Position numbers and translations under genes: made by a program
Shown here: positions 1 through 6,949 of the stretch, piece after piece
Numbering within the stretch: the stretch's first letter is position 1
Layout: every line of letters begins with the position of its first letter
Assembly: GCA_035535315.1 (NCBI GenBank)
Contig: DATLQD010000015.1
Span: forward strand, 1 to 17,892
Length of the DNA stretch: 17,892 bases
Origin: DASQGA01 sp035535315
GTDB lineage: Bacteria; Actinomycetota; Thermoleophilia; Gaiellales; Gaiellaceae
Reading direction: 5' to 3'
The notes under the pieces: generated by a model
What the model saw: only the letters and a program-made list of their open reading frames with translations
Databases searched by the model: none
Told to the model about the DNA's origin: nothing

Positions 1-114
1 CTCTTCGGCCGCTGGAACTGGTGGCTCCCGGCCTGGGCCGCGCGCATCCTCCGCGTCGAGCCGTCGCCCATGCAGCCGGAGGAGACTCCCACGTCCGTTC
101 CGCAGCCGGTATAG
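1..114 (+). CDS. C-terminal end of an MMPL-family (RND superfamily) membrane transporter, 5' end outside window
   Basis: Frame 1 is open from the first base and ends at TAG (112-114), giving 37 residues. They begin LFGRWNWWLPAWAARIL and continue with a short polar tail rich in Pro, Glu and Thr. The string GRWNWWLP, followed by a short amphipathic stretch, is what one expects just after the last transmembrane helix of MMPL-type lipid or hydrophobic-compound exporters, where a G-x-x-N-W-W-x-P motif is common. Only this tail is visible, so the substrate cannot be named and the call rests on one motif. A strong hairpin follows 14 bases after the stop and fits the end of this transcription unit. 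Confidence 0.6.
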   Translation, partial: LFGRWNWWLPAWAARILRVEPSPMQPEETPTSVPQPV

Positions 115-128
115 GTCTACCAGCTACT

Positions 129-161
129 AGCTGAGAGGGGGGCTCCGCCCCCCTCTCAGCT
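129..161 (+). terminator. Perfect 15-bp GC-rich hairpin after the transporter gene
   Basis: The arms 129-143 (AGCTGAGAGGGGGGC) and 147-161 are exact reverse complements around the three-base loop TCC. The stem starts 15 bases after the TAG of the transporter gene. No run of T follows (the next bases are TCGAGCCC), so it is not a textbook intrinsic terminator. Such T-less hairpins are common in high-GC actinobacteria and may stop transcription or protect the 3' end of the mRNA. Confidence 0.6.
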
Positions 162-220
162 TCGAGCCCGCCTACACGCTTCCACCACCGCCTATTCGCA
201 TCGAAAGGAGCAACACGAAC

Positions 221-310
221 ATGAGCTCCCCGCAAGCTACCTTCCATCTTCGCCTGACCGGCGAGCTCGATCCCGACCTGGGACGGTGGACACTCGACCG
301 CCGCGACTAG
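221..310 (+). CDS. Possible 29-residue small protein with a strong ribosome binding site
   Basis: ATG (221) to TAG (308-310) encodes 29 residues, starting MSSPQATFHLRLTGELD and ending LDRRD. The support is the near-ideal Shine-Dalgarno AAAGGAG at 204-210, ten bases before the ATG; it is the best such site in this part of the window. The product is polar and charged, with no membrane segment or recognised motif. It could be a real small protein, or the 5' fragment of a gene that was interrupted just after position 300, where the following sequence becomes more AT-rich. I do not recognise a family. Confidence 0.3.
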   Translation: MSSPQATFHLRLTGELDPDLGRWTLDRRD

Positions 311-351
311 ACTAGCCTAATGAAGTTTATTCAAGCAGGGAATCCACCCTT

Positions 352-477
352 ATGAAGACGCGTGCGCGGCAGCGAAGCAGCCAGAAGCGCAGGAAGGGCC
401 TTGAAAGCGAAACGCGTTGTGTACGGCTGACGGTAGTTGCCACCTTCGTTGCCACCCACGCTAGAAAGAGCAACTAA
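352..477 (+). other. 41-codon ORF, possible recombinase C-terminal remnant
   Basis: An ATG at 352 opens 41 codons ending at TAA (475-477). The product is very basic at the start (MKTRARQRSSQKRRKG) and ends with TVVATFVATHARKSN. There is no clear ribosome binding site. A Thr/Val/Ala-rich tail of this kind resembles, from memory, the far C-terminus of some actinobacterial tyrosine recombinases, and the ORF lies about 50 bases from the 3' end of a tRNA gene, a typical place for an integrase. No catalytic residues are present, so at most this is a relic. The whole stretch 162-529 otherwise shows nothing I can name. Confidence 0.2.
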
Positions 478-529
478 TCGTTACCGCGGGTGAGCCCACA
501 ATGGCTAGCTAACTGCGATCTCTCGGGAA

Positions 530-602
530 TGGCCCCGGGAGGAGTCGAACCTCCGCACGCGGATTCGAAGTCCGCTGCTCTAATCCGCTGAGCTACGGGG
601 CC
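530..602 (-). tRNA. tRNA-Arg, anticodon TCG (reads CGA)
   Basis: Read on the minus strand, the 73 bases fold as a full cloverleaf: acceptor GGCCCCG/CGGGGCC, D stem GCTC/GAGC, anticodon stem GCGGA/TCCGC around the loop CTTCGAA, a four-base variable loop, T stem GGAGG/CCTCC with loop TTCGACT, and discriminator A. The anticodon is TCG. The 3' CCA is not encoded: after the discriminator the genome reads TTCC. The gene lies 29 bases after the stop of the large secreted-protein gene on the same strand. It may use its own promoter (see 611-616). Confidence 0.95.
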
Positions 603-610
603 GCCGGGCC

Positions 611-616
611 AGTGTA
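611..616 (-). promoter_or_regulatory. Candidate -10 element of tRNA-Arg
   Basis: On the minus strand TACACT ends eight bases before the first tRNA base, the same spacing as the TATCCT in front of tRNA-Leu at 4797-4802. It fits TANNNT. I see no good -35 hexamer at 17-18 bases upstream, which would lie inside the end of the neighbouring gene. Confidence 0.4.
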
Positions 617-631
617 GCCCTCGCCTGTTCT

Positions 632-3541
632 CTAGCGGCGGACGGCCAGGCGGACAATCGCCCGCACGTAACCGCTCTTCGTGATGGCGAAGGTGACGCG
701 TCCCGTTCGCCTTGCCTTGACATAGAGGACGACGCGGCCCTCGGCGTTCGTCCGTCTGGTGAACGCCGTCACCCCGGCGCCGGAGACCCGGACGGCTGCG
801 CGCGTCACGGGCTTGCGTGCAGCATCGCGGACGGTGACGGTGATCGGGACTCGGCGGCCTTTCACGGGGCTTCCGCTCGTCGTCACGCGCATCGCCTTCG
901 GGAGAGCGAGCGTCAGAGCCGGGCTGAAGTCGCCGGTGTTTCTGTCCTCATCGGCCGCGGCGACGCGCCAGTAGAAGAGTCCGCCGTTCAGGTACTCCTG
1001 CCCGGTGGTCAGTCTCGGTGCGTACACCGTATTGTCGGTGATCACGTTCTCGACGAGCCGGGCGAAGTCGGGGCGGGAGGAGACCTGTAGGCGGTAGTTC
1101 TTCATGCCGAGCACGGGCTGCCAGCTGAAGAGGACGCGGCTCACGCCTCGATCGGTCGTTGCGCCGGCGGGCTCGTGGATCGTGCGCGTGAAGTACCGCA
1201 TCACCGACCATGGGCCTTCCGTCAGCGAGTAGGTGCTCGTGGTGGGGTAGTTCGCGCGGACGCGCCAGCCCCAGACCCCGGTGCCGGTCATCTTCACGAA
1301 CGCGAATGCGGACGAGTAGGCATCCTCGAAGACGCTCGAGTCTCCGTCAGGCTCGTTGATCTCGAAGTCGTAGGAGACCGCGCCCGTGATCGGAGCCCAG
1401 GTGAAGAGAGGAATCAGGTCGCCCGAGGTCGGGTTGTCCGCATCGGGGACGGGGGCCGGAAGCGTTCTTCGGAAGGTGCCGGTTGCGGACCACGTGAGGC
1501 CGACCAGCTTCTCGTCGTCGGCGCGGACGCGCCAGTAAAGGACGGTGTCGGCCGGATAGGTGCTGTTGCTCGTGTAGGCGGTCGACCGGGTCAGAACGTC
1601 GTCGATCGGCGAGCCGAAGGTCGGGTCCTGGGAGACCTGGAGCCGGTATCGGCGAGCTCCCTCTGCGGCCGTCCACGTGAAGGTCGGCTGCGTCGTGATC
1701 TGCGTGTTGCCCACCGGAGAGAGGAGCGCCGGAGGGGTCGACTGCTTCTGGAAGTTCCGGAACGCGGAGAGCAGCGGGTTGCCGGTCGAGAGCCCTCCGT
1801 TGAAGTTGACGGCGGGCAGGACGGCCCAGTAGTAGAGCGTGGTCTCGTCGGAGAACGTCGATGGCTGGGTGTGCGTCCGCGGCGCATACGCCGGGATCTG
1901 CGTGAAGGCGTAGTCGGCGATGTTGTTGAACGCCGCATCCTTCGACACGATCACGAAGTAGCTCTGCTTGCCGGAGAGCGGCTTCCACGTGAAGAGAGGC
2001 GTCCGGCCGGTAGTGGTGCCGTGGGCGGGGAGGACGTAGTCGCCGGTCCCGAGATAGCCATTGGTGCACGAGGGGGTGCAGGCACCACCTGTCGGGTAAT
2101 CGGTAAAGGTGAAGGCCGGGCCACCGGGGACTCCCCAGTCGAGATCCGTGTAGTCGCCGTAAATGTCCTGGCCGTTCGTGTCGCGGTCGGTTCGTGCCCG
2201 GACGCGAACGCAGTAGGAATGCCCGAGCTCCAAGGACGTGTTGCTGTCGGTGGAGACACCCATCACATCCGGGTAGGGCTTGACGCTGTTCCAGCCCGAG
2301 CCGAGTGGTGTCCAGGCGTTGGCGGCGGTCTGGCTCGTCCAGTGCTCATTGGCGCTATGGGTCCAGTCGCAAATGCCGGCGCCGTCGTCGTAGTAGGTGA
2401 CATCGACGAGGTAGCTCGAGGCGCCGGGGACCGGATCCCAGGCTACGACCGGCACTTGCGTTTGATAGCCGGGGGCCACGAGGTCGACGTCCGTCCCGGC
2501 ATCCGTGAGGTTGTCGCGCATGTGGAGGCTCTTGATGCTCGGCGCCACTACAGACCCGACGGGCGCGACGTTGTCGAACGTCTTAGCGAAGTCCGGACCG
2601 AGGTTCCAGACGCCGGCGTTACCGGCCTGGTCGAGTGCGCGGATGCGCCAGTAGTACGTGTTGTTTTCGTAGAGGACCGTGGAAGCGAACGCGGTCCCGA
2701 GGGTGGTGCCGGAGCAGCAGACCTTCGAGCCGGGCGTGAAGTCCGAGGATGAGTTGACCTCCACCTCGTACCGGGCCGCGCCGGGAAGTGCGTTCCATGA
2801 GTAGAGCGGGTCGAAGACCTCCAGAGCGGAAACGAGGTCATTCAGGCTCGTCGCGGTGGTCGTGGGCCACGCCCAGGTGAACGTGCCGACGCTGGACGGC
2901 TTACCTCGATTGCCCTCTGCGTCGATTGGGGTGACGCCCCAGTAGTAGCGCCCGGGCGCGAGCGCTGGAGCGCGGCTGAACTGCGAAGCGGCCGTCTCGA
3001 CCGGGGTCCAGACCGGCGAGCCGAGCGCGGGGTCGGTCGCCAGTGTGACCAGGTATTTGGCGGCGCCGGGCGTCGGCGTCCAGCTCAGTTTGAAGGGCGA
3101 AGCGGGGTAGGTCAGTGTCGCGTCATACGCCGGCGAAACAAGCGTGGGGGCTGAGGTCCAGGCCTTCTTCACGGAGCGGACGGCTGACCAGGGTGAGACA
3201 GCGCCGGCCTCGGTCGCGGCGCGAACGCGCCACCAAAGCGTCCCGTTCGGGATCGTCTTCTTGAGGGTCGCCCTCGTGTTCCCGGTGAAGAAGCGGTCGT
3301 TTCCGTAGCCCAGCACCGGCGAGTTGAAGCCGGAGTCGGCCGAGACCTGGAACTCGTAGTGGTGGGCGCCCGGGGAGGGGTTCCACGCGAAAGCAGGCAG
3401 GGAGGCCACGACTGCGCCGTTGGCCGGGCTGAGAAGAGCGGGGGTCGGTGGGGCGGCTTGGGCCGGAGCGGCAAGCGCCAGCAGGAGAAACGCAGCACAA
3501 AACGAGATCGACGTCTTCTTGCGGCTCAGGGTGATGCTCAT
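632..3541 (-). CDS. Large secreted protein with eight fibronectin-III-like modules and a C-terminal Ig-like domain
   Basis: The 969-residue product starts with a signal peptide: basic SRKK, a hydrophobic stretch CAAFLLLALAA and a likely signal peptidase cut after PAQA. About eight ~100-residue beta-sandwich modules follow. Each opens with a P-x-LLSP-like linker and holds F.W.P..GA..Y...V, then YYWRVRA and a closing WS or F-rich strand; starts are near residues 32, 131, 228, 325, 485, 602, 697 and 795. The last ~85 residues look like an invasin-type bacterial Ig-like domain (PITVTVRDAARKPVTRAAV). There is no LPXTG anchor, no transmembrane tail and no catalytic domain, so it is probably released or loosely wall-bound, as an adhesin or binding scaffold; the ligand is unknown. 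Modules 3 to 5 carry cysteines (VCC, CTPSC) that may form disulfides. The start is supported by GGAAGG at 3549-3554, seven bases before the ATG. Confidence 0.85.
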   Translation of the reverse strand: MSITLSRKKTSISFCAAFLLLALAAPAQAAPPTPALLSPANGAVVASLPAFAWNPSPGAHHYEFQVSADSGFNSPVLGYGNDRFFTGNTRATLKKTIPNGTLWWRVRAATEAGAVSPWSAVRSVKKAWTSAPTLVSPAYDATLTYPASPFKLSWTPTPGAAKYLVTLATDPALGSPVWTPVETAASQFSRAPALAPGRYYWGVTPIDAEGNRGKPSSVGTFTWAWPTTTATSLNDLVSALEVFDPLYSWNALPGAARYEVEVNSSSDFTPGSKVCCSGTTLGTAFASTVLYENNTYYWRIRALDQAGNAGVWNLGPDFAKTFDNVAPVGSVVAPSIKSLHMRDNLTDAGTDVDLVAPGYQTQVPVVAWDPVPGASSYLVDVTYYDDGAGICDWTHSANEHWTSQTAANAWTPLGSGWNSVKPYPDVMGVSTDSNTSLELGHSYCVRVRARTDRDTNGQDIYGDYTDLDWGVPGGPAFTFTDYPTGGACTPSCTNGYLGTGDYVLPAHGTTTGRTPLFTWKPLSGKQSYFVIVSKDAAFNNIADYAFTQIPAYAPRTHTQPSTFSDETTLYYWAVLPAVNFNGGLSTGNPLLSAFRNFQKQSTPPALLSPVGNTQITTQPTFTWTAAEGARRYRLQVSQDPTFGSPIDDVLTRSTAYTSNSTYPADTVLYWRVRADDEKLVGLTWSATGTFRRTLPAPVPDADNPTSGDLIPLFTWAPITGAVSYDFEINEPDGDSSVFEDAYSSAFAFVKMTGTGVWGWRVRANYPTTSTYSLTEGPWSVMRYFTRTIHEPAGATTDRGVSRVLFSWQPVLGMKNYRLQVSSRPDFARLVENVITDNTVYAPRLTTGQEYLNGGLFYWRVAAADEDRNTGDFSPALTLALPKAMRVTTSGSPVKGRRVPITVTVRDAARKPVTRAAVRVSGAGVTAFTRRTNAEGRVVLYVKARRTGRVTFAITKSGYVRAIVRLAVRR

Positions 3542-3623
3542 TCAGCGACCTTCCATGGCGCGTTCGTGCACGGAGAGGACGGCCGCTGCCCTCGGTCGTC
3601 GTAGCTAAAGCCAGACCGAGCTT

Positions 3624-3650
3624 GCAGGCATCCCCCGTGTGGGGGTCTGC
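3624..3650 (-). terminator. Hairpin after the YihY-family gene
   Basis: CCCCC (3632-3636) and GGGGG (3641-3645) pair around GTGT, flanked by GCAG (3624-3627) and CTGC (3647-3650), which also pair across a small internal loop. It lies directly after the stop of the minus-strand gene that ends at 3652. No T-run follows on that strand, so termination is plausible but not certain. The rest of the ~110-base gap to the secreted-protein gene shows only that gene's ribosome binding site. Confidence 0.4.
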
Positions 3651-3651
3651 G

Positions 3652-4749
3652 TCACGCTTTCGTGGGGGCGGTCAGCTCGCGCTCGGCGGGCTGGCCGGTC
3701 CGGAGCTCGCGGCCGCGCTCGGCCTCGGCATTGATCTCGGCCCCGAACAGGATTGCGAGCGCCGAGAGCCACAGCCAGGTGAGCATGATGATCACGGCGG
3801 CGAGCGACCCCCACGTCTTGTTGTACGAGCTGAAGAGGCTCACGTAGAGCGCAAAGAGGCCCGACGCCGCGAGCCAGATGACGACCGCGACGACCGCTCC
3901 GGGGGTCAGGAACCTCCACCGCGGATGGTCGACGTTCGGGCCCAGGTAGAGGATCACGGCGAAGGCGGCGAGGAGCCCGCCGATCAAGATCGGCCACTCT
4001 GCTGTCCACCAGATCCAGCCGAACATAGTCTCGAGTCCGAGAGCTTTGCCGACCCAGTCGGAGATCGCCGGGCCGAGGACGAGCAGCATGAAGACGAGCC
4101 CGAGCGCGATCAGCAGGCACGCGAGCATCTGGAGGGCGGCGATGCGCTGCTTCAGGAAGTTCCGGGTCTCCTTGCGGCCGTATACGCGGTTCAGTCCGCG
4201 TATGAGACCCGTCATCGCGCCAGTCGCAGTCCACAGCGCGAGGACGACGCCGATCACGATCATCAGCACTCCGCCACCCTGGTTCTCGAGCGAGCGGTTG
4301 AGGCTCTCCTCGAGGAGCGAGATCGCCTCCCTCGGAACGACGCCCTTGAGGCTATCCATGATCGACGCGACAGTGTCCTCTCCCGCCAACACGGTAAAGA
4401 GGCCGAGTGTGACGAGGAGCGCCGCTGGAATGGCGAGGAACGCGTAGTAAGCGAGCGCGGCGGCGACATCGGTGATCCCGTCCTCGAGCGCCTGCTTGCC
4501 GGCGCGAACGATGATCGCTTTCCAGTCTCGCTTCGAGAGGTCGGTCAGGCCAGGATCGGTCAGCTCGGGCTCGTGGCGCTCCGGCTGGGGACCGGGGGCC
4601 TCGGGCTTCGGCGCGAGAGACTCGCCCTTGGCGCGTGCCTCGGGCGCAGCTTCGGCGTCTGCGTCCTTCTGCGAGCTGTCGGAGTCCGACCCGGACCAGC
4701 TCCGGACCTGGGGCCCGCGGGCAGGCTTGCGACGGGGCAGCAACCTCAT
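3652..4749 (-). CDS. YihY/BrkB-family inner membrane protein
   Basis: The 365-residue product has a soluble N-terminus of about 75 residues rich in Pro, Glu, Ala and Ser, then the family core with about six membrane segments (near residues 97-120, 160-182, 205-228, 250-272, 282-304 and 314-337). Family signatures are DGITDVAAALAYYAFLAIPA at 90-109 and YNKTWGSLAAVIIMLTW at 309-325, ending with LFGAEINAE. Members were once called ribonuclease BN or serum-resistance proteins, but E. coli YihY is not the RNase; transport of lipids or solutes is suspected, not shown. I chose the ATG at 4747-4749, preceded by a weak GGAAAAG. An in-frame GTG at 4782 would add 11 residues and has no Shine-Dalgarno at a usable distance. 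The gene diverges from tRNA-Leu. Confidence 0.85.
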   Translation of the reverse strand: MRLLPRRKPARGPQVRSWSGSDSDSSQKDADAEAAPEARAKGESLAPKPEAPGPQPERHEPELTDPGLTDLSKRDWKAIIVRAGKQALEDGITDVAAALAYYAFLAIPAALLVTLGLFTVLAGEDTVASIMDSLKGVVPREAISLLEESLNRSLENQGGGVLMIVIGVVLALWTATGAMTGLIRGLNRVYGRKETRNFLKQRIAALQMLACLLIALGLVFMLLVLGPAISDWVGKALGLETMFGWIWWTAEWPILIGGLLAAFAVILYLGPNVDHPRWRFLTPGAVVAVVIWLAASGLFALYVSLFSSYNKTWGSLAAVIIMLTWLWLSALAILFGAEINAEAERGRELRTGQPAERELTAPTKA

Positions 4750-4796
4750 GCCGGGAGCTTTTCCACTCGGCAGCGTTCTCACGCGCGATCACGATC

Positions 4797-4802
4797 TATC
4801 CT
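4797..4802 (+). promoter_or_regulatory. Candidate -10 element of tRNA-Leu
   Basis: TATCCT fits TANNNT and ends eight bases before the first base of the tRNA, matching the spacing at tRNA-Arg. No obvious -35 is seen. The site lies in the short divergent gap in front of the YihY-family gene. Confidence 0.4.
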
Positions 4803-4810
4803 TGGACCAC

Positions 4811-4894
4811 GCGGGCGTGGCGGAATTGGTAGACGCTGCGGGTTTAGGACCCGTTGGACTTCGGTCCTTGGAGGTTCGAGTCCTCTCGCCCGCA
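4811..4894 (+). tRNA. tRNA-Leu, anticodon TAG (reads CUA and wobble)
   Basis: The 84 bases form a class II tRNA: acceptor GCGGGCG/CGCCCGC, the anticodon loop TTTAGGA within stem GCGGG/CCCGT, and a long variable arm GGAC-TTCG-GTCC, as expected for leucine. The T loop is TTCGAGT, with stem GGAGG/CCTCT. The discriminator is A at 4894 and CCA is not encoded. The anticodon is TAG. The gene precedes tig by 52 bases. Confidence 0.95.
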
Positions 4895-4929
4895 CTCAGC
4901 CCTCCTGACCCAGATAGGGGCTTCACTGG

Positions 4930-4935
4930 CACAAT
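4930..4935 (+). promoter_or_regulatory. Candidate -10 element of tig
   Basis: CACAAT ends eleven bases before the ATG of trigger factor, and CTGACC at 4905-4910 is a possible weak -35 with a 19-base spacer. If this is right, the leader is only about five bases, which fits the lack of a Shine-Dalgarno there. Confidence 0.35.
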
Positions 4936-4946
4936 GGCCCTTCCCG

Positions 4947-6305
4947 ATGAAGACCCAGGTCGAAGAGCTCCCGGAGAGCAAGGTGCGCCTCGCGGTGGAG
5001 GTGCCCGAGGCGGACGTCCAGCATGCCTACGAGCACGCGGCGTCGGACCTCGCAGGCTCGATTCGGGTCCCGGGCTTTCGGAAGGGCCACGTTCCCCCCC
5101 AGGTGGTCATGGCACGAGTGGGGCGCGCAGCCGTCTGGGAAGAGGCGGTCCGCAGCCACATCGACACGTGGTTCTGGAATGCGGCGACCGATTCTGGCAT
5201 CCGCCCGATCTCGACGCCCGAGGTCGAGTACGACGGCCTGCCCGGGGACAACGACAGCTTCCACTTCACGGCGACCGTTGCCGTGCTCCCGGAGCCGGAG
5301 CTCGGCGACTGGACGACGCTCGAAGTGCCCGGCGCGGAGCCCGAAGTCCCCGAGGAGCTCGTCAGGCACGAGCTCGAGGAGCTCCGGACGAGTGTCGCCG
5401 AGCTCGTGCCTGTCACGGACCGCCCGGTGATCGAGGGAGACACTGTCGTCCTCGATCTCCTGGGTGACGAGACCGGGACGCAACGCGACTACGTCGCGGA
5501 GGTGGGCGACGGAAGGCTGATTGAGCCGATCGAGGCTGCGCTACCCGGTATGAAGCCCGGCGAGTCGAAGACCGTTCAGCTCCAGGTCGACGAGGAGCAG
5601 ACGACCGACGTCGAGGTGACGGTGAAGGAGGTCAAGGAGAAGGCTCTGCCCGAGCTCGACGACGACCTCGCCCGCGCGGCTAGCGAGTTCGAGACGCTCG
5701 ACGAGCTGCGCGGCGACCTCGAGGCCCGGCTTCGCGAGCAACTCGAGGAGGAGCTCGACGCCCGCTTTCGCGAGAACGCGGTCGACGCTCTCGTCGACGT
5801 CTCCGATGTCGGGCCGATCGAGCCACTCGTCGAGCGTCGCTCCGCCGAGCTCCTGACCGGGCTCGTCCGCTCGCTCGAGCGGCGTGGCATTTCGTTCCAG
5901 ACCTATCTCGCGATGACCGGGCAGCCGCAAGACGCCGTCGTCGGCCGCCTACGGGAACAGGCGGCGCAGGCCGTGAAGCGCGAGCTCGTTCTCGACGCGG
6001 TCGCAAAGCGGCTCGGCACGGAGGTCTCGGACGAAGAAGTGGACGAGCTGATCCGGGAGCAGGCGGTAGAGGTGGGGGAGGAACCGGAGCGGATCGGTAC
6101 CGTGATGCGTGAGACCGGCGGCTTCGAGCAGCTGCGAGCCGATCTGAGGCTCAAGAAAGCGCTGGACGAGGTCGTCTCACAGGTACGGCGAATACCCGTC
6201 GAGCTCGCGCAGGCGCGTGAGAAGCTTTGGACACCCGAGAAGGAAAAGGCCGGCGCCGGGATGAAGATCTGGACGCCCGGCAGCGAGGAGGCAGAAAGAA
6301 CATGA
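4947..6305 (+). CDS. tig: Trigger factor (ribosome-associated chaperone and prolyl isomerase)
   Basis: Trigger factor binds at the ribosomal exit tunnel and shields nascent chains in the cytosol. The 452-residue product matches the family's usual length. The ribosome-binding signature GFRKGHVP lies at 43-50 in the N-terminal domain (1-~120). An FKBP-like isomerase domain follows (~160-230, with GDTVVLD and LPGMKPGESKTV), then the helical SurA-like chaperone domain (~235-430). The ATG at 4947 starts MKTQVEELPESKVRL, the normal beginning of the family. In-frame codons upstream would run into tRNA-Leu, so an earlier start is unlikely. No Shine-Dalgarno is seen. The TGA overlaps the clpP start as ATGA. 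The last ~25 residues hold two WTP motifs (LWTPEKE, IWTPGSE) and look like an extra tail. Confidence 0.95.
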   Translation: MKTQVEELPESKVRLAVEVPEADVQHAYEHAASDLAGSIRVPGFRKGHVPPQVVMARVGRAAVWEEAVRSHIDTWFWNAATDSGIRPISTPEVEYDGLPGDNDSFHFTATVAVLPEPELGDWTTLEVPGAEPEVPEELVRHELEELRTSVAELVPVTDRPVIEGDTVVLDLLGDETGTQRDYVAEVGDGRLIEPIEAALPGMKPGESKTVQLQVDEEQTTDVEVTVKEVKEKALPELDDDLARAASEFETLDELRGDLEARLREQLEEELDARFRENAVDALVDVSDVGPIEPLVERRSAELLTGLVRSLERRGISFQTYLAMTGQPQDAVVGRLREQAAQAVKRELVLDAVAKRLGTEVSDEEVDELIREQAVEVGEEPERIGTVMRETGGFEQLRADLRLKKALDEVVSQVRRIPVELAQAREKLWTPEKEKAGAGMKIWTPGSEEAERT

Positions 6306-6913
6306 GTCCGCTGATCCCCATGGTCGTAGAGCAGACGTCGCGCGGCGAGCGCGCCTTCGACATCTACTCGCGGCTCCTGAACGAGCGCATCATCTTCCTC
6401 GGCACGCCCGTGGACGACCAGATCGCGAACCTGATCGTGGCGCAAATGATCCACCTCGAGTCCGAGGACCCGGACAAGGACATCTCGATCTACGTGAACT
6501 CTCCGGGCGGCTCGGTCTATTCCGGCCTCGCGATCTACGACACGATGCAGTACATCAAGCCAGACGTGCAGACCATCTGCGTCGGCATCGCGATGTCGAT
6601 GGGCGCGATCATCCTCGCAGGAGGGACGGAAGGGAAGCGCATGGCGCTCCCGAATGCCAAGATCCTTATCCACCAGGTCTCGGGCGGTTTCCAGGGGCAG
6701 GCTACGGACATCGAGATCCAGGCGCGCGAGACGATCGCGATCAAGCGGCGCCTGGAGGAGATCACGGCCTTCCACACGGGGCAGCCACTCGACAAGGTCT
6801 CGAAAGACATGGAGCGCGATTACTTCATGACGGCGGACGAAGCGAAGGAATACGGGATCATCGACACTGTCGTCTCGCAGCGGGGCGCAGGTGTGGCGGT
6901 GGCCGCCACCTAG
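6302..6913 (+). CDS. clpP: ATP-dependent Clp protease proteolytic subunit ClpP
   Basis: ClpP forms the barrel-shaped serine protease that degrades proteins unfolded and fed in by ClpX or other AAA+ partners. The 203-residue product carries the full catalytic triad: Ser99 in GIAMSMGA, His124 in KILIHQ and Asp173 in ERDYF. The oligomerisation and oxyanion segment NSPGGSVYSG is at 66-75. There is no long propeptide. The ATG at 6302 overlaps the tig stop (ATGA) and is preceded by GAGGAGG at 6285-6291, ten bases away, so it can be translated by coupling or on its own. clpX follows after 36 bases. Only one clpP lies here; many actinobacteria have two, and a second copy may be elsewhere. Confidence 0.97.
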   Translation: MSPLIPMVVEQTSRGERAFDIYSRLLNERIIFLGTPVDDQIANLIVAQMIHLESEDPDKDISIYVNSPGGSVYSGLAIYDTMQYIKPDVQTICVGIAMSMGAIILAGGTEGKRMALPNAKILIHQVSGGFQGQATDIEIQARETIAIKRRLEEITAFHTGQPLDKVSKDMERDYFMTADEAKEYGIIDTVVSQRGAGVAVAAT

Positions 6914-6949
6914 CGGCCGAGGCCATTTCGAGATACAAGAAGGGTAGAC

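Noticed and set aside
320..355. 11-codon ORF (MKFIQAGNPPL) whose stop overlaps the next ATG
   Set aside because: Too short, with no ribosome binding site; the ATGA overlap with the 352 ORF can arise by chance.
1175..2752. 525-codon plus-strand ORF opposite the secreted-protein gene
   Set aside because: The product is rich in Arg, Gly and Val with no fold or motif, and the opposite frame has a signal peptide and clear repeated modules. It is a GC-driven antisense shadow.
4854..4946. Upstream extension of trigger factor by 31 codons
   Set aside because: The extension would begin inside tRNA-Leu, and the family's normal N-terminus starts at the ATG at 4947.
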